Shown here piece by piece: positions 45,383 to 53,958 of a DNA stretch of 64,000 nt. Location: the NCBI GenBank assembly GCA_028279515.1, contig JANQNQ010000008.1, positions 434,001 through 498,000 of the forward strand, written 5' to 3'. The notes beneath the pieces are model-generated. The model made no database searches. It was not told the origin of the DNA and saw only the letters and a list, made by a program, of their open reading frames with translations. Position 1 is the stretch's first letter. Every line of letters begins with the position of its first letter. This DNA comes from Flavobacteriaceae bacterium (GTDB lineage Bacteria; Bacteroidota; Bacteroidia; Flavobacteriales; Flavobacteriaceae). The position numbers and the translations under genes were made by a program.

Positions 45383-47482
45383 TTACTTCAAAAACTGAAA
45401 TGCGATCAATGCCGCTACATAGGCAATTACGGTCATCGCCACCAACTGAACGATGGGCCATCGCCATCCGTTAGTCTCTTTTTTCACAATGGCCAATGTG
45501 CTCATACACTGCATTGCAAAGGCGTAAAAGAGCAGGAGCGAGATTCCGCTGGCAAGATTAAACATGGGCCCGCCGTGTTTTTGGTTCACTTCGGAGGCCA
45601 TTCGGTTTTTGATGGTTTCCTCTTCATCACTGCCCACACTGTAAATGGTGGCTAGGGTGCCTACAAACACTTCACGAGCAGCAAACGAACTTACCAAGGC
45701 AATGCCGATCTTCCAATCATAACCCAAGGGTTCGATGAGTGGCTCGATGGCCTTTCCGGCAATACCGATATATGAGTGCTCTAATTTGTGAGAGGCAATT
45801 TTGTTATCAAGTTCGTCCTCACTCAATTGTTCGCTAGCATGCATTTCTTTTACAATAGTTTCGGCATTGTTGAAATTATCACCTGGGCCATAAGAAGCCA
45901 GCACCCATAGAATGATCGAGATGGCTAGGATGATCTTTCCGGCTTCGACCACAAAGGATTTGGTCTTTTCAATTACGGTAATGGCAACGTTTTTTAGTAG
46001 CGGAAGCTTATAACTTGGCATTTCGACCACAAAGAAACTGCGGCTTTTTATCTTCAAAGTTTTGCTCAATATATAGGAAGACAGCAATGCCATGCCAAAA
46101 CCAAGTAGGTACAATAGCATCAGCGTAAGTCCCTGTATGTTCATTCCTAAAAAGCGTTCTTCCGGAATCACCAAAGCAATGATGATTAGATACACAGGTA
46201 AACGCGCCGAACAGGTAGTGAATGGTGTCACCAAAATGGTGATCAAGCGTTCTTTCCAGCTTTCGATATTACGAGTGGCCATAACCGCAGGGATAGCGCA
46301 AGCGGTACCTGATATCAATGGCACTACACTTTTTCCGCTCAGTCCAAAACGACGCATGCCCTTATCCATCAAAAAGACCACACGACTCATATAGCCGGAT
46401 TCCTCTAAAACTGCAATAAAAAGAAATAAGAAAGCGATCTGTGGGATAAAGATGACTACCCCGCCTAAACCAGCAACAATGCCTTCCGCTAGCAAATTGG
46501 TAAACGCACCTGCAGGTAACGTGTTTTTGATCCAGTCGCTCAATGCAGCAAATTGCTCATCTATGAAATCCATCGGATAGGAGCTCCATTCAAAAATAGT
46601 TTGAAAGATGAGCAGCAAGATGAAAAAGAAAATTACATAGCCCCAAACCTTATGTGTCAAGATCCGGTCAAATCTGCTGCGAAGGTCCTTGGCCGCATTG
46701 ATATCTACGTTGTATCCTTTTTTTAAGGTATCGTTTATAAATTGATAGCGTTTGATGGTCTCCTTTTGTTGCAACCGCTTTAAATCACTCTTTGATTTGG
46801 TTTTGAATGCGGAAGCATCTGGAATATGATCGCGCTGTACATGACCAAAATTGACATCTTGGGTGATGACGAGCCATAGCTTGTATTTGTCCTGATTCGG
46901 AAACGCCCTTTGAAGCGCATTAAAATATTCAGGATCAATTTCGGAAGCATTTAAACAAGGTTCGATCGAGATTTTCTTGTGGTCAAGGATGAGTTCTTTG
47001 AGTTGGGCAATACCTGTTCCTTTTCGAGAGCTAACCAAGGCAATTTTGGTTTGGAGTTTTTCTTCGAGATAGGGGATGTCCAAAGAGATTCCTTTTCGGG
47101 TCATCCGATCGGCCATGTTGATGGTCAATATTGTCGGAATCCCGAGATCTTTTATTTGAGTGAAGAGCAATAAGTTTCTCTTCAAATTCTCTACATCGGT
47201 GACCACAATGGCCACGTCTGGATAATCTTTGTCCTCTTTGTTGAGCAGTAGTTCGATCACTACATTCTCATCCATAGAAGAGGCATTCAAACTATAGGTT
47301 CCAGGAAGGTCGATGATATGCGCCTTTACACCTCGCGGAAGCTTACACATCCCTTGTTTCTTTTCAACTGTAATTCCTGGGTAATTACCAACCTTTTGAT
47401 TAAGTCCGGTAAGTTGATTAAAGACTGACGTCTTTCCAGTATTCGGATTTCCAATAAGTGCTACATTAATCTGCTTCGCCAT
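45383..47482 (-). CDS. feoB: Ferrous iron transport protein B
   Basis: Takes up Fe2+ across the inner membrane. The 699-residue protein has an N-terminal GTPase: G1 GNPNTGKTSVFN, Switch I NYPGITVEKK, G3 DLPGTYSL and G4 NMAD. About 8-10 membrane helices follow (from about residue 275), with the two gate regions, including SCxARLPVY in TTCSARLPVYL and EVFVGTLATIYS. All GTPase motifs are intact. feoA lies three bases upstream, so the two are coupled. The downstream small Cys-rich gene completes a three-gene Feo set interrupted by a repeat. Confidence 0.96.
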   Translation of the reverse strand: MAKQINVALIGNPNTGKTSVFNQLTGLNQKVGNYPGITVEKKQGMCKLPRGVKAHIIDLPGTYSLNASSMDENVVIELLLNKEDKDYPDVAIVVTDVENLKRNLLLFTQIKDLGIPTILTINMADRMTRKGISLDIPYLEEKLQTKIALVSSRKGTGIAQLKELILDHKKISIEPCLNASEIDPEYFNALQRAFPNQDKYKLWLVITQDVNFGHVQRDHIPDASAFKTKSKSDLKRLQQKETIKRYQFINDTLKKGYNVDINAAKDLRSRFDRILTHKVWGYVIFFFILLLIFQTIFEWSSYPMDFIDEQFAALSDWIKNTLPAGAFTNLLAEGIVAGLGGVVIFIPQIAFLFLFIAVLEESGYMSRVVFLMDKGMRRFGLSGKSVVPLISGTACAIPAVMATRNIESWKERLITILVTPFTTCSARLPVYLIIIALVIPEERFLGMNIQGLTLMLLYLLGFGMALLSSYILSKTLKIKSRSFFVVEMPSYKLPLLKNVAITVIEKTKSFVVEAGKIILAISIILWVLASYGPGDNFNNAETIVKEMHASEQLSEDELDNKIASHKLEHSYIGIAGKAIEPLIEPLGYDWKIGIALVSSFAAREVFVGTLATIYSVGSDEEETIKNRMASEVNQKHGGPMFNLASGISLLLFYAFAMQCMSTLAIVKKETNGWRWPIVQLVAMTVIAYVAALIAFQFLK

Positions 47483-47485
47483 AAA

Positions 47486-47719
47486 TTATTCTTCAATTTT
47501 GGAAATCTCTATCAAGGCTGCCGTCTCTTTACGTATAGCAAGATGACTGCCGTTGATATTAAGATAGATCGGGTCATTGAAAGGTGCCACTTGCAGTAGT
47601 TGCACTTCGTTGCCTGGTAAACACCCCATTTCTAGGAGTTTCAACGGAATCTCATCTGCAGATATGTCAGTTATAACGCCTTTTTCGCCAAGCTTTAGAT
47701 GTGCAATGGTAACCTTCAA
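47486..47719 (-). CDS. feoA: Ferrous iron transport protein A
   Basis: A 77-residue SH3-fold cytoplasmic protein that assists FeoB. Recognisable features are LKLGEKGVITDIS, a LLEMGCLPGNEVQLL turn and DPIYLNINGSHLAIRKETAALIEI, the standard FeoA order. Its stop is three bases from the feoB start. A promoter and a palindromic site lie directly upstream, so it is the first gene of the unit. Confidence 0.92.
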   Translation of the reverse strand: MKVTIAHLKLGEKGVITDISADEIPLKLLEMGCLPGNEVQLLQVAPFNDPIYLNINGSHLAIRKETAALIEISKIEE

Positions 47720-47722
47720 ATC

Positions 47723-47777
47723 TTATTTAGATTGATTTTAAGTAAGCAAAAGTAGTGTAAAAATATGAATGTTGAAA
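47723..47777 (-). promoter_or_regulatory. Promoter of feoAB with imperfect palindrome at the start site
   Basis: Minus strand TACTTTTG (47754-47747) is an exact -7 element; TTTC (47777-47774) sits 19 nt upstream as a weak -33. An imperfect 23-bp palindrome (47723-47745; arms TTAtTTAg and TTAAgTAA with an A-T rich centre) covers the predicted start, in the same relative position as the perfect palindrome of the dtxR operon. It may bind the same or a related metal regulator (DtxR or Fur type). Confidence 0.5.
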
Positions 47778-47841
47778 GTTGCCTTCGCAATATAAGTATT
47801 GAGTAGTGAGAAGCGAAGAGCAATTGAGTAAACCTGAAACA

Positions 47842-47898
47842 GATTCCCACCTCCGTAGGAATGACATCCTAAGCTCCCCCTTTTGGGGCTAGGGGGCT
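47842..47898. repeat. Diverged REP-like palindrome and repeat fragment at the SCO gene end
   Basis: ATTCCC-N8-GGAAT followed by GACATC (47844-47868) is a diverged REP-like copy. Next to it AGCTCCCCC-TTTT-GGGGCTAGGGGGCT (47873-47900) resembles the arms of the other inverted-repeat elements. The SCO stop codon lies within this second part. Confidence 0.5.
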
Positions 47899-48566
47899 TG
47901 GTACTCCGCCTGAAGGATTCGGATATCTCCAAGAAGCTTTTCCATGTCTTCTTTCTTGGTGCCGTCATAAAACCCGCGAATGCGCCTTTCTTTGTCCACA
48001 AGAATGAAGTTTTCGGTGTGGATCATATCATAAGGTCCGCCGTCACCGTCCGTTTTGACAGCCAGATACGATTTTCGGGCCAACTCATAGATTTGTTTTT
48101 TGTCGCCCGTGACCAAATTCCACTTGGCATCGATAACTCCTTTTCGATCGGCATAACGTTTCAGTTGCGCCACCGAATCGATATTAGGTGTAACAGAATG
48201 CGATAGCAACATGACGTCGTTGTCATCTAGTAACTCCATTTGGATTTCGGCCATGTTGCCCGTCATGATCGGACAAATGGTAGCACAAGTCGTAAAAAAG
48301 AAATCAGCCACATAGATCTTGTCCTTATAGTTTTCTTGGGTGATGACCTTTCCATTTTGGTTGGTAAGCGAAAAATCGGCGATGGTGTGATACTTTCTAA
48401 CATAGTGCAAAGAGCTATCTACTAACTCTTCGTTTACCATGGACGGCTGATAGATAGGAAGCACCACCTTTGGCTTCAATGCGTTGTAAAACAAATAGAT
48501 AATGACGATCGAAATAAGGATGAGGACTGAGAAGAACAGCTTGTATTTGCTGAAAAAGGCGATCAT
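47889..48566 (-). CDS. SCO1/SenC family protein
   Basis: 225 residues: an N-terminal membrane anchor (about residues 9-29) and a thioredoxin-fold domain facing the periplasm. The copper-binding CxxxC is in FFTTCATICPIMT and the third ligand His in MIHTENFILVD. SCO proteins insert or maintain copper in cytochrome c oxidase CuA, or act as thiol reductases. It stands 169 bases upstream of feoA on the same strand but beyond a repeat and the feo promoter, so it is probably a separate unit. Its last two codons and stop lie in repeat-derived sequence. Confidence 0.92.
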   Translation of the reverse strand: MIAFFSKYKLFFSVLILISIVIIYLFYNALKPKVVLPIYQPSMVNEELVDSSLHYVRKYHTIADFSLTNQNGKVITQENYKDKIYVADFFFTTCATICPIMTGNMAEIQMELLDDNDVMLLSHSVTPNIDSVAQLKRYADRKGVIDAKWNLVTGDKKQIYELARKSYLAVKTDGDGGPYDMIHTENFILVDKERRIRGFYDGTKKEDMEKLLGDIRILQAEYQAP

Positions 48567-48680
48567 ATATAAGAATTTTCTGTAAAACGCTGGTACTTAA
48601 TCGAAAAATCGACAAATGAAATACAAATTTATGCCAATTTCTGGTAAAAATTTCTATATTGCTTGTCCGAATCTTACGAA

Positions 48681-50504
48681 ATGAAAAGAATTATCCTGCT
48701 ATTTTTTTCATTCGTGCTATGCCAGGGTTTTGCCCAAAACCCTACTGAATTTCAGCAAATAGTGCGTAATGAAGCTAGGTCCGCCTCCGCCAAAATGAAC
48801 TTTGGTGCCAAGGCTAGTACAAGCAAGTACGACCTAGTGTTTCAAAGGCTTCAGCTCGAAGTCGACCCTTCCAAATACTTTATAAAAGGAACCGTTACTT
48901 CTCAGTTTACTGCGTTGGTAGACATGCGTAAAATGACCTTTGATATGTCTCGATCACTTTCGGTTGAGTCGGTGATGTTTGAAGGGAAAAAGTTGCCGTA
49001 TACCTTAACGGCTGATGATGAGTTGATCATACAGCTTCCGAAGAAAATTAAAAAAGGAACCACAAAAGAAATACAAGTTTCGTACCACGGAACACCCTCA
49101 AAAAAAGAAGAAGCCTTTACCATAACTACCCACGGAGATGATGAGGTCCCTATGTTATACACGCTTTCTGAACCTTATGGTGCGAAGGACTGGTGGCCAT
49201 GCAAGCAAGACCTAAATGATAAGATCGATCAAGTGGAAGTGGTCATTACCACACCTTCTTATTACAAACCGAAAAAAGGAAAAAAACGCGAGTACATTGC
49301 TGTTTCTAATGGATTGGAAGTAAGCGCAAAAAACAACGGAAAGTTTAAGACCACAACATACAGACACAATCATCCCATACCTGCCTATTTGGTAGCCATC
49401 GCAGTTACCGACTATAAAGTCTATAAGCAAATGGTGGTGCATGACGGAGGATCTTTCCCCGTTTTGAACTATGTGTTTCCAGAGTCGGAAGCCACAGCAA
49501 GAAAACACACTGGCGTAACGGTGGAAATTATGGAGATCTTCCAAAAGTATTTCGGAACGTATCCTTTTGCTGATGAAAAATACGGTCATGCCGAATTTGG
49601 CTGGAATGGCGGAATGGAGCACACCACCGTTTCCTTTATGGGCAACTTTAGCCGAAACCTTATCGCCCATGAATTGGCACATCAGTGGTTTGGTAACAAA
49701 GTGACCTGTGGTACCTGGAAAGACATTTGGCTCAATGAAGGTTTTGCAACTTACCTAAGCGGAATGGTGGAAAGAGAGCTCGACGGAGAGATGGATTTCA
49801 CCAATTGGAAACAAGGCAAGGTAAGCTCTATAACCATTAACCCTAAAGGGTCTGTTTATCTCTCTGACGAAGATTTGACCAATGTAGATAGAATCTTCAA
49901 CAGTAGACTTACCTATGATAAAGGAGCTATGGTGTTGCACATGTTGCGAAATCATTTAGGTGACAATGTATTCTTTAAAGGCGTGAAAAATTACCTCACA
50001 GCCGACAAGTTGACCTATGCCTATGCGACGACAGAAGACCTCAAAGGACATCTAGAGGCGGTTGCAAAGCAAGATCTTACAGAATTCTTTAACGACTGGG
50101 TATATGGCGAAGGATTTCCATCGTATCAAATGACATGGGATCAAGGAACAGGAGACATTGAAGTCGCATTATCTCAAAAAGCATCTTTTGCTGGGGCTGA
50201 TTTCTTCGAAGGAAAAGTTCCTGTGCGATTTGTCGGAACCAATGGCGAAATAAAAGACATAACACTTGACCATCAGAAACAAAACCAAGCCTTTTGGGTG
50301 GATGTTGACTTTGAGGTGGCCATGGTAGAGATCGATCCGAACTTTGATCTTATCTCAAAGAATAATAAGGTGACCAACGTGACCAGCACAGTTGTTGATG
50401 TGGCTGGAATTATTGAGGACAGAGGAATTGAGAAAGAAAGGCAAATTCGTAGCGCCATACTTTCGGCTAACCCAGTAACTGGGACTAAAACGCCAAAGCC
50501 CTAA
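48681..50504 (+). CDS. M1 family metalloaminopeptidase, secreted
   Basis: 607 residues from the ATG at 48681, with a signal peptide (about 1-19, ending CQGFAQ). A TTG at 48663 gives a slightly longer frame but puts residues before the signal peptide. The zinc site is complete: HELAHQWFG with the third ligand Glu in WLNEGFATYLS. The exopeptidase loop reads GGMEHTTVSF, with His replacing the Asn of GxMEN. It removes N-terminal amino acids from peptides, probably in the periplasm or at the surface. No T9SS sorting domain is visible. Downstream hairpins at 50533-50597 end the transcript. Confidence 0.93.
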   Translation: MKRIILLFFSFVLCQGFAQNPTEFQQIVRNEARSASAKMNFGAKASTSKYDLVFQRLQLEVDPSKYFIKGTVTSQFTALVDMRKMTFDMSRSLSVESVMFEGKKLPYTLTADDELIIQLPKKIKKGTTKEIQVSYHGTPSKKEEAFTITTHGDDEVPMLYTLSEPYGAKDWWPCKQDLNDKIDQVEVVITTPSYYKPKKGKKREYIAVSNGLEVSAKNNGKFKTTTYRHNHPIPAYLVAIAVTDYKVYKQMVVHDGGSFPVLNYVFPESEATARKHTGVTVEIMEIFQKYFGTYPFADEKYGHAEFGWNGGMEHTTVSFMGNFSRNLIAHELAHQWFGNKVTCGTWKDIWLNEGFATYLSGMVERELDGEMDFTNWKQGKVSSITINPKGSVYLSDEDLTNVDRIFNSRLTYDKGAMVLHMLRNHLGDNVFFKGVKNYLTADKLTYAYATTEDLKGHLEAVAKQDLTEFFNDWVYGEGFPSYQMTWDQGTGDIEVALSQKASFAGADFFEGKVPVRFVGTNGEIKDITLDHQKQNQAFWVDVDFEVAMVEIDPNFDLISKNNKVTNVTSTVVDVAGIIEDRGIEKERQIRSAILSANPVTGTKTPKP

Positions 50505-50532
50505 AGAGTCTATCACCCCTTCTTTCATAAAT

Positions 50533-50597
50533 CTTTGCCAAATTTTAAAACGGCAAAGAAGAATCTTTTCAAAAGTAAGGTGAAAACCTTACTTTTG
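50533..50597 (+). promoter_or_regulatory. Two hairpins ending the M1 gene, the second overlapping the rseP promoter
   Basis: CTTTGCC-N12-GGCAAAG (50533-50558) is followed by a perfect AAAAGTAAGG-TGAAAA-CCTTACTTTT hairpin (50571-50596), a probable terminator. TACTTTTG (50590-50597), an exact -7 element, is formed by the right arm of that hairpin. Terminator and promoter therefore share bases. The downstream ATG is at 50632. Confidence 0.5.
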
Positions 50598-50631
50598 TGC
50601 GTTTTACAAATGTTATACAGACACACAATAC

Positions 50632-51948
50632 ATGGGATTATTTAATCAGATTGTCCAGTTTGTCCTCATCATATCCATTTTAGTGGTGTTGCATGAATTG
50701 GGACACTTCATACCAGCCAAATTATTCAAGACCAAAGTAGAGAAGTTTTACCTGTTTTTTGATGTGAAGTTTTCGCTCTTCAAAAAGAAGATTGGTGAAA
50801 CTGTTTACGGAGTGGGCTGGCTTCCGTTAGGAGGATATGTGAAAATTGCTGGAATGATCGATGAGAGCATGGACAAGGAGCAAATGAAGCAACCACCACA
50901 ACCTTGGGAGTTTCGATCAAAACCAGCTTGGCAGCGATTGATCATCATGGTGGGTGGTGTAACTGTGAATGTGTTGTTAGCCTGGTTTATCTATAGTGCC
51001 ATGTTAGTGGTCAATGGAGACACTTATATCCCAATGGACAACCTAGAGCATGGAGTCATGGTCGATGAACGTGGCGAGAAGCTTGGTTTCATGACTGGAG
51101 ATAAGGTCATTAGTGTTGACGGAAGAAAGGTTGAACGCTTTGGAGACCTTATGCTTGATGTGATCCTGGGTGATGAAGTGGTTGTTGAGCGAGACGGAAA
51201 ACAAATTACTGTGCCGATTACTGATGAGGGCCTTAAAGAGGTCTTCACTGGATTGGGAAATCCCTTTTTCTTTCCGAGAACGGAGGCTTATATCGGAAAA
51301 GTGAACGATACCATGCTTGCACATTCTGTAGGAATCAAAGAAGGAGATAAGATCGTAGCGATCAATGGTGAAAAGATTGCCCTTTGGGAAAACTTCACCG
51401 AGCGCGTAAGAAGTACCAAAGATGAGACGTTAAAGTTCGATATAGAGCGAGACGGAAAAACGTTATCAAAAAGCATTCATGTAAAAGACGGAAGCCCTAT
51501 CGGCGTACGTATGGGAATTGCACAACTTGAAAAGACGGACGAATATTCGATTGGAGCTTCTATAGGAGAAGGAATCAAAAGAACCTACAAAGTACTATCA
51601 AAGCAGATAAAGCAGTTTAAGGTCATCTTTAAACCCAAGACTGAAGCCTATAAAAATGTAAAAGGACCAATCGGAATCATCGAGCAGATGCCTACCAATT
51701 GGAATGCCACCTTTTTCTGGAGCTTTACGGCGATGTTCTCAGTATGGTTGGCCTTCATCAACATCCTGCCAATTCCAGCCTTAGATGGAGGGCATGTAAT
51801 GTTCTTACTGTACGAAATGATCACGGGTAGAAAACCCAGTGAAAAGGTGCTCGAAACAGGCCAGATCATTGGTTTTGTGTTCTTAGTAGGATTGATGGCC
51901 GTCATCTTCGGAAACGACATTTGGAACATCATTAAAAGATTCCTCTAA
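50632..51948 (+). CDS. rseP: Site-2 intramembrane metalloprotease (RseP family)
   Basis: 438 residues. The first membrane helix carries the zinc motif HELGHFIPAKLF and the last region the third ligand in LPIPALDGGHVMFLL. Between are two PDZ-like domains (around residues 130-190, GVMVDERGEKLGFMTGDKVI, and 220-290, SVGIKEGDKIVAINGEK). The family cleaves anti-sigma factors or signal-peptide remnants within the inner membrane. It is a single gene with its own -7 element, followed by a tRNA gene. Confidence 0.93.
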   Translation: MGLFNQIVQFVLIISILVVLHELGHFIPAKLFKTKVEKFYLFFDVKFSLFKKKIGETVYGVGWLPLGGYVKIAGMIDESMDKEQMKQPPQPWEFRSKPAWQRLIIMVGGVTVNVLLAWFIYSAMLVVNGDTYIPMDNLEHGVMVDERGEKLGFMTGDKVISVDGRKVERFGDLMLDVILGDEVVVERDGKQITVPITDEGLKEVFTGLGNPFFFPRTEAYIGKVNDTMLAHSVGIKEGDKIVAINGEKIALWENFTERVRSTKDETLKFDIERDGKTLSKSIHVKDGSPIGVRMGIAQLEKTDEYSIGASIGEGIKRTYKVLSKQIKQFKVIFKPKTEAYKNVKGPIGIIEQMPTNWNATFFWSFTAMFSVWLAFINILPIPALDGGHVMFLLYEMITGRKPSEKVLETGQIIGFVFLVGLMAVIFGNDIWNIIKRFL

Positions 51949-51964
51949 AAAAATTATTTTATTG

Positions 51965-51995
51965 TTTGGGGCAAATAAAAAAACAGTTATATTTG
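51965..51995 (+). promoter_or_regulatory. Promoter of tRNA-Asn
   Basis: TTTG (51965-51968), a 19-nt spacer and TATATTTG (51988-51995). This is an exact match to the Bacteroidota housekeeping promoter, 25 bases before the tRNA. Confidence 0.85.
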
Positions 51996-52020
51996 CATCC
52001 GCAAAAAAGGTTTAACACCT

Positions 52021-52094
52021 TCCTCCTTAGCTCAGTTGGTTAGAGCATCTGACTGTTAATCAGAGGGTCCTTGGTTCGAGTCCAAGAGGGGGAG
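52021..52094 (+). tRNA. tRNA-Asn (anticodon GTT)
   Basis: A full cloverleaf: 7-bp acceptor stem (TCCTCCT with AGGGGGA, one G-T pair), D arm GCTC-AGTTGGTTA-GAGC, anticodon arm TCTGA-CTGTTAA-TCAGA with anticodon GTT, and T arm CTTGG-TTCGAGT-CCAAG. The discriminator base is G, and CCA is not encoded (CCG follows). Transcript end at the hairpin at 52168-52199. Confidence 0.96.
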
Positions 52095-52167
52095 CCGAGA
52101 AGCAGAGCGAAGCTCGCTTCACGGCTGTAAAGTGAACAACGTTCTACTTTATAGCCAAAAATAGCCT

Positions 52168-52199
52168 AAAAAGTCCATGAAGTAATTCATGGACTTTTT
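52168..52199 (+). terminator. Terminator after tRNA-Asn
   Basis: A 14-bp perfect stem, AAAAAGTCCATGAA with TTCATGGACTTTTT across GTAA, followed by more T. It ends the tRNA transcript. Confidence 0.9.
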
Positions 52200-52206
52200 T
52201 TTATTT

Positions 52207-52494
52207 ATGACCGTACTATTGCCTTTTTGTGTATATGTTTTGCAAAGTGAGAAAGACCTTTTGCTATATCATGGATTTACTACAAATATAGAAAGGCGAC
52301 TCAAAGAACATAATCAAGGAAATACCATAAGCACTTCAAAACGTAGACCTATGCGATTGGTGTATTGTGAGTTCTTCATAAGTAAAGAAGATGCCTTGAG
52401 AAGAGAATCCTATTTTAAAACCACTACCGGTAAGCGAATGTTGAAGTTGATACTTAGGGATACACTAAAGACAATTAATTACCCCAATATTTAA
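52207..52494 (+). CDS. GIY-YIG family nuclease-like protein
   Basis: 95 residues of a single GIY-YIG domain of the UPF0213/YhbQ type. The motif pair is altered: VYVLQS with CVY in place of GIY, and YHGFTTN in place of YxG. The conserved Arg (NIERRLKEHNQG) and the C-terminal Glu (DALRRESYFKT) are present, so the active site may be functional. Substrate unknown; such single-domain proteins occur in numbers in Bacteroidota and often lie near tRNA genes. An ATG at 52189 is inside the tRNA terminator, so I choose 52207. It ends in its own terminator. Confidence 0.85.
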   Translation: MTVLLPFCVYVLQSEKDLLLYHGFTTNIERRLKEHNQGNTISTSKRRPMRLVYCEFFISKEDALRRESYFKTTTGKRMLKLILRDTLKTINYPNI

Positions 52495-52495
52495 G

Positions 52496-52517
52496 AAAAG
52501 GTCCTGTGGACCTTTTT
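52496..52517 (+). terminator. Terminator after the GIY-YIG gene
   Basis: GGTCC and GGACC pair across TGT (52500-52512), with an A tract before and a T tract after the stem. Confidence 0.8.
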
Positions 52518-52581
52518 AGCGAAGGGGCCAGGAGGCGCGGTGGCAAAACTAGATGTGCGATTTAGTCTAAGAAAGGACATT

Positions 52582-53898
52582 TTAATTATTGACATGGTCA
52601 TACATCCATGCTATAGTGGTAGTAATTGCTCCTGTATTGACCTGCTTTGATGCTCCACGTTTACTTTCTTTCTCGCTTTCCGTATACAATTCCCAGTGGT
52701 CGGCATTTTCGATTTCAGTAAAGGTTGCAGTGTTCGGAGTACCGTGATTCACAATGTAGACTATTTGCTGGTGCTCTTTTGATGACGACACAAAATCTGA
52801 AGCACCATGCATGGCCAAAACCTTGGCATTGATGTTTCGCCATACATCTGGAATGTCGATATCGGCAACTTGTTGAAAATACTTGATACTCATAGGATAC
52901 TCAAAAAAGACTCTTTCTGTCTCTGGATGCTCTGCAATGATTTGACTTGGTGTTTTCTTTTCAACAAACAACCCGTGAAGACGTATTTTTTCGGCCGTCA
53001 TCCATTTGTTCAAGGCAGACTTAGAATAACCATCTAGAATTCTCTGTCTTCGCGTATTTTCCAATTCGTAGTCAATCCATTTAGCGCCAATGGTACCATA
53101 AACGACGATCCCTTTAACGGACTCTTGTTGTGAGATCAACGGTGCAATGACCCCTCCCATGCTAAAACCTGCAAGAAATGTTTCAGCTTCATTTACATAG
53201 GAAAGTGATTTTAGTTGTTTTAGGCCTTCAAGATACCCTTGTTTTTCCGTTGTAAAATCACATTGTTTGCAAGGGATACCAACACTATCTCCCATGCCTG
53301 TCTTTTCAACACGCATGGTTACAAATCCGTTGTTTGTGAGCGAATCAACCCACATTTTGGTAGATTGCAACTTTTGATGTGTAGGATTGTCAATACTATA
53401 ACACCCCACACCACCAATCAATAATACCGCAGGGAAAGTGCCTGCCCCTTTGGGCTTGGTGATGATGGTTCTCAAGTGATTTTCTCCAGCGATGACCGAC
53501 GAGTAGATTGCCTCATACGTTTTGCTATGCTCTTTTGGTTTGGGTTGAAGAACCACATCGACAGTGCTTAATTTAGAAGCTCTATAAAAACGTATTTGCA
53601 CACGGTCGCCGCCATTGAAGGCCTTCAGAAGTTTTAGAAATTGTGCTGTGTTTTGCACGGGGTCATTGTTGACAGCCACGAGCACATCGTCAACTTCAAA
53701 CCCAGCCAGCGCAGCGCCAGTTCCTGGAAATATTTTTTTTACAATGGTTCCATTTTCGTTGGGAAGCTTCAATGAAGCTGCTTCCGTTTGATTCAAATTT
53801 CCAACAACTGCTCCGAAAAAACCTTTGCGAGGCAAAGCCTGGCACAAGACAAAACTTGACGTAAGAATAGATAAAACTAGTAGTATGACCTTTTTCAT
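52582..53898 (-). CDS. Secreted PDZ plus alpha/beta-hydrolase protein
   Basis: 438 residues with a signal peptide (about 1-20). A PDZ domain (about 25-115; GTGAALAGFEVDDVLVAVNN is its carboxylate-binding turn region) precedes an alpha/beta hydrolase (about 130-435). The nucleophile is in LAGFSMGGVIAPL (GxSxG), the acid in MHGASDFVSS and the His in IENADHWELYTE, so the triad is complete. A CKQC pair after GDSVGIP may form a disulfide in the periplasm. It is probably an acyl- or peptidyl-ester hydrolase guided to protein C-termini by its PDZ domain. The substrate is unknown. Confidence 0.85.
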   Translation of the reverse strand: MKKVILLVLSILTSSFVLCQALPRKGFFGAVVGNLNQTEAASLKLPNENGTIVKKIFPGTGAALAGFEVDDVLVAVNNDPVQNTAQFLKLLKAFNGGDRVQIRFYRASKLSTVDVVLQPKPKEHSKTYEAIYSSVIAGENHLRTIITKPKGAGTFPAVLLIGGVGCYSIDNPTHQKLQSTKMWVDSLTNNGFVTMRVEKTGMGDSVGIPCKQCDFTTEKQGYLEGLKQLKSLSYVNEAETFLAGFSMGGVIAPLISQQESVKGIVVYGTIGAKWIDYELENTRRQRILDGYSKSALNKWMTAEKIRLHGLFVEKKTPSQIIAEHPETERVFFEYPMSIKYFQQVADIDIPDVWRNINAKVLAMHGASDFVSSSKEHQQIVYIVNHGTPNTATFTEIENADHWELYTESEKESKRGASKQVNTGAITTTIAWMYDHVNN

Positions 53899-53958
53899 GG
53901 GAGACTTTTTATGTTTGTAAGGTAGGGTAAAAGTGCCCTGACTTTCCTTTTTTTCAAG

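Noticed and set aside
45159-45467. Overlapping frames over the inverted repeat downstream of feoB
   Set aside because: They read through repeat sequence and into feoB in another frame; no conserved motif.
47738-48001. 87-residue leftward frame between feoA and the SCO gene
   Set aside because: It covers the feo promoter, a REP-like repeat and the SCO 3' end, so it is not a plausible gene.
52189-52206. Upstream ATG for the GIY-YIG gene
   Set aside because: It lies within the tRNA terminator stem, and the resulting residues (MDFFLF) have no family counterpart.
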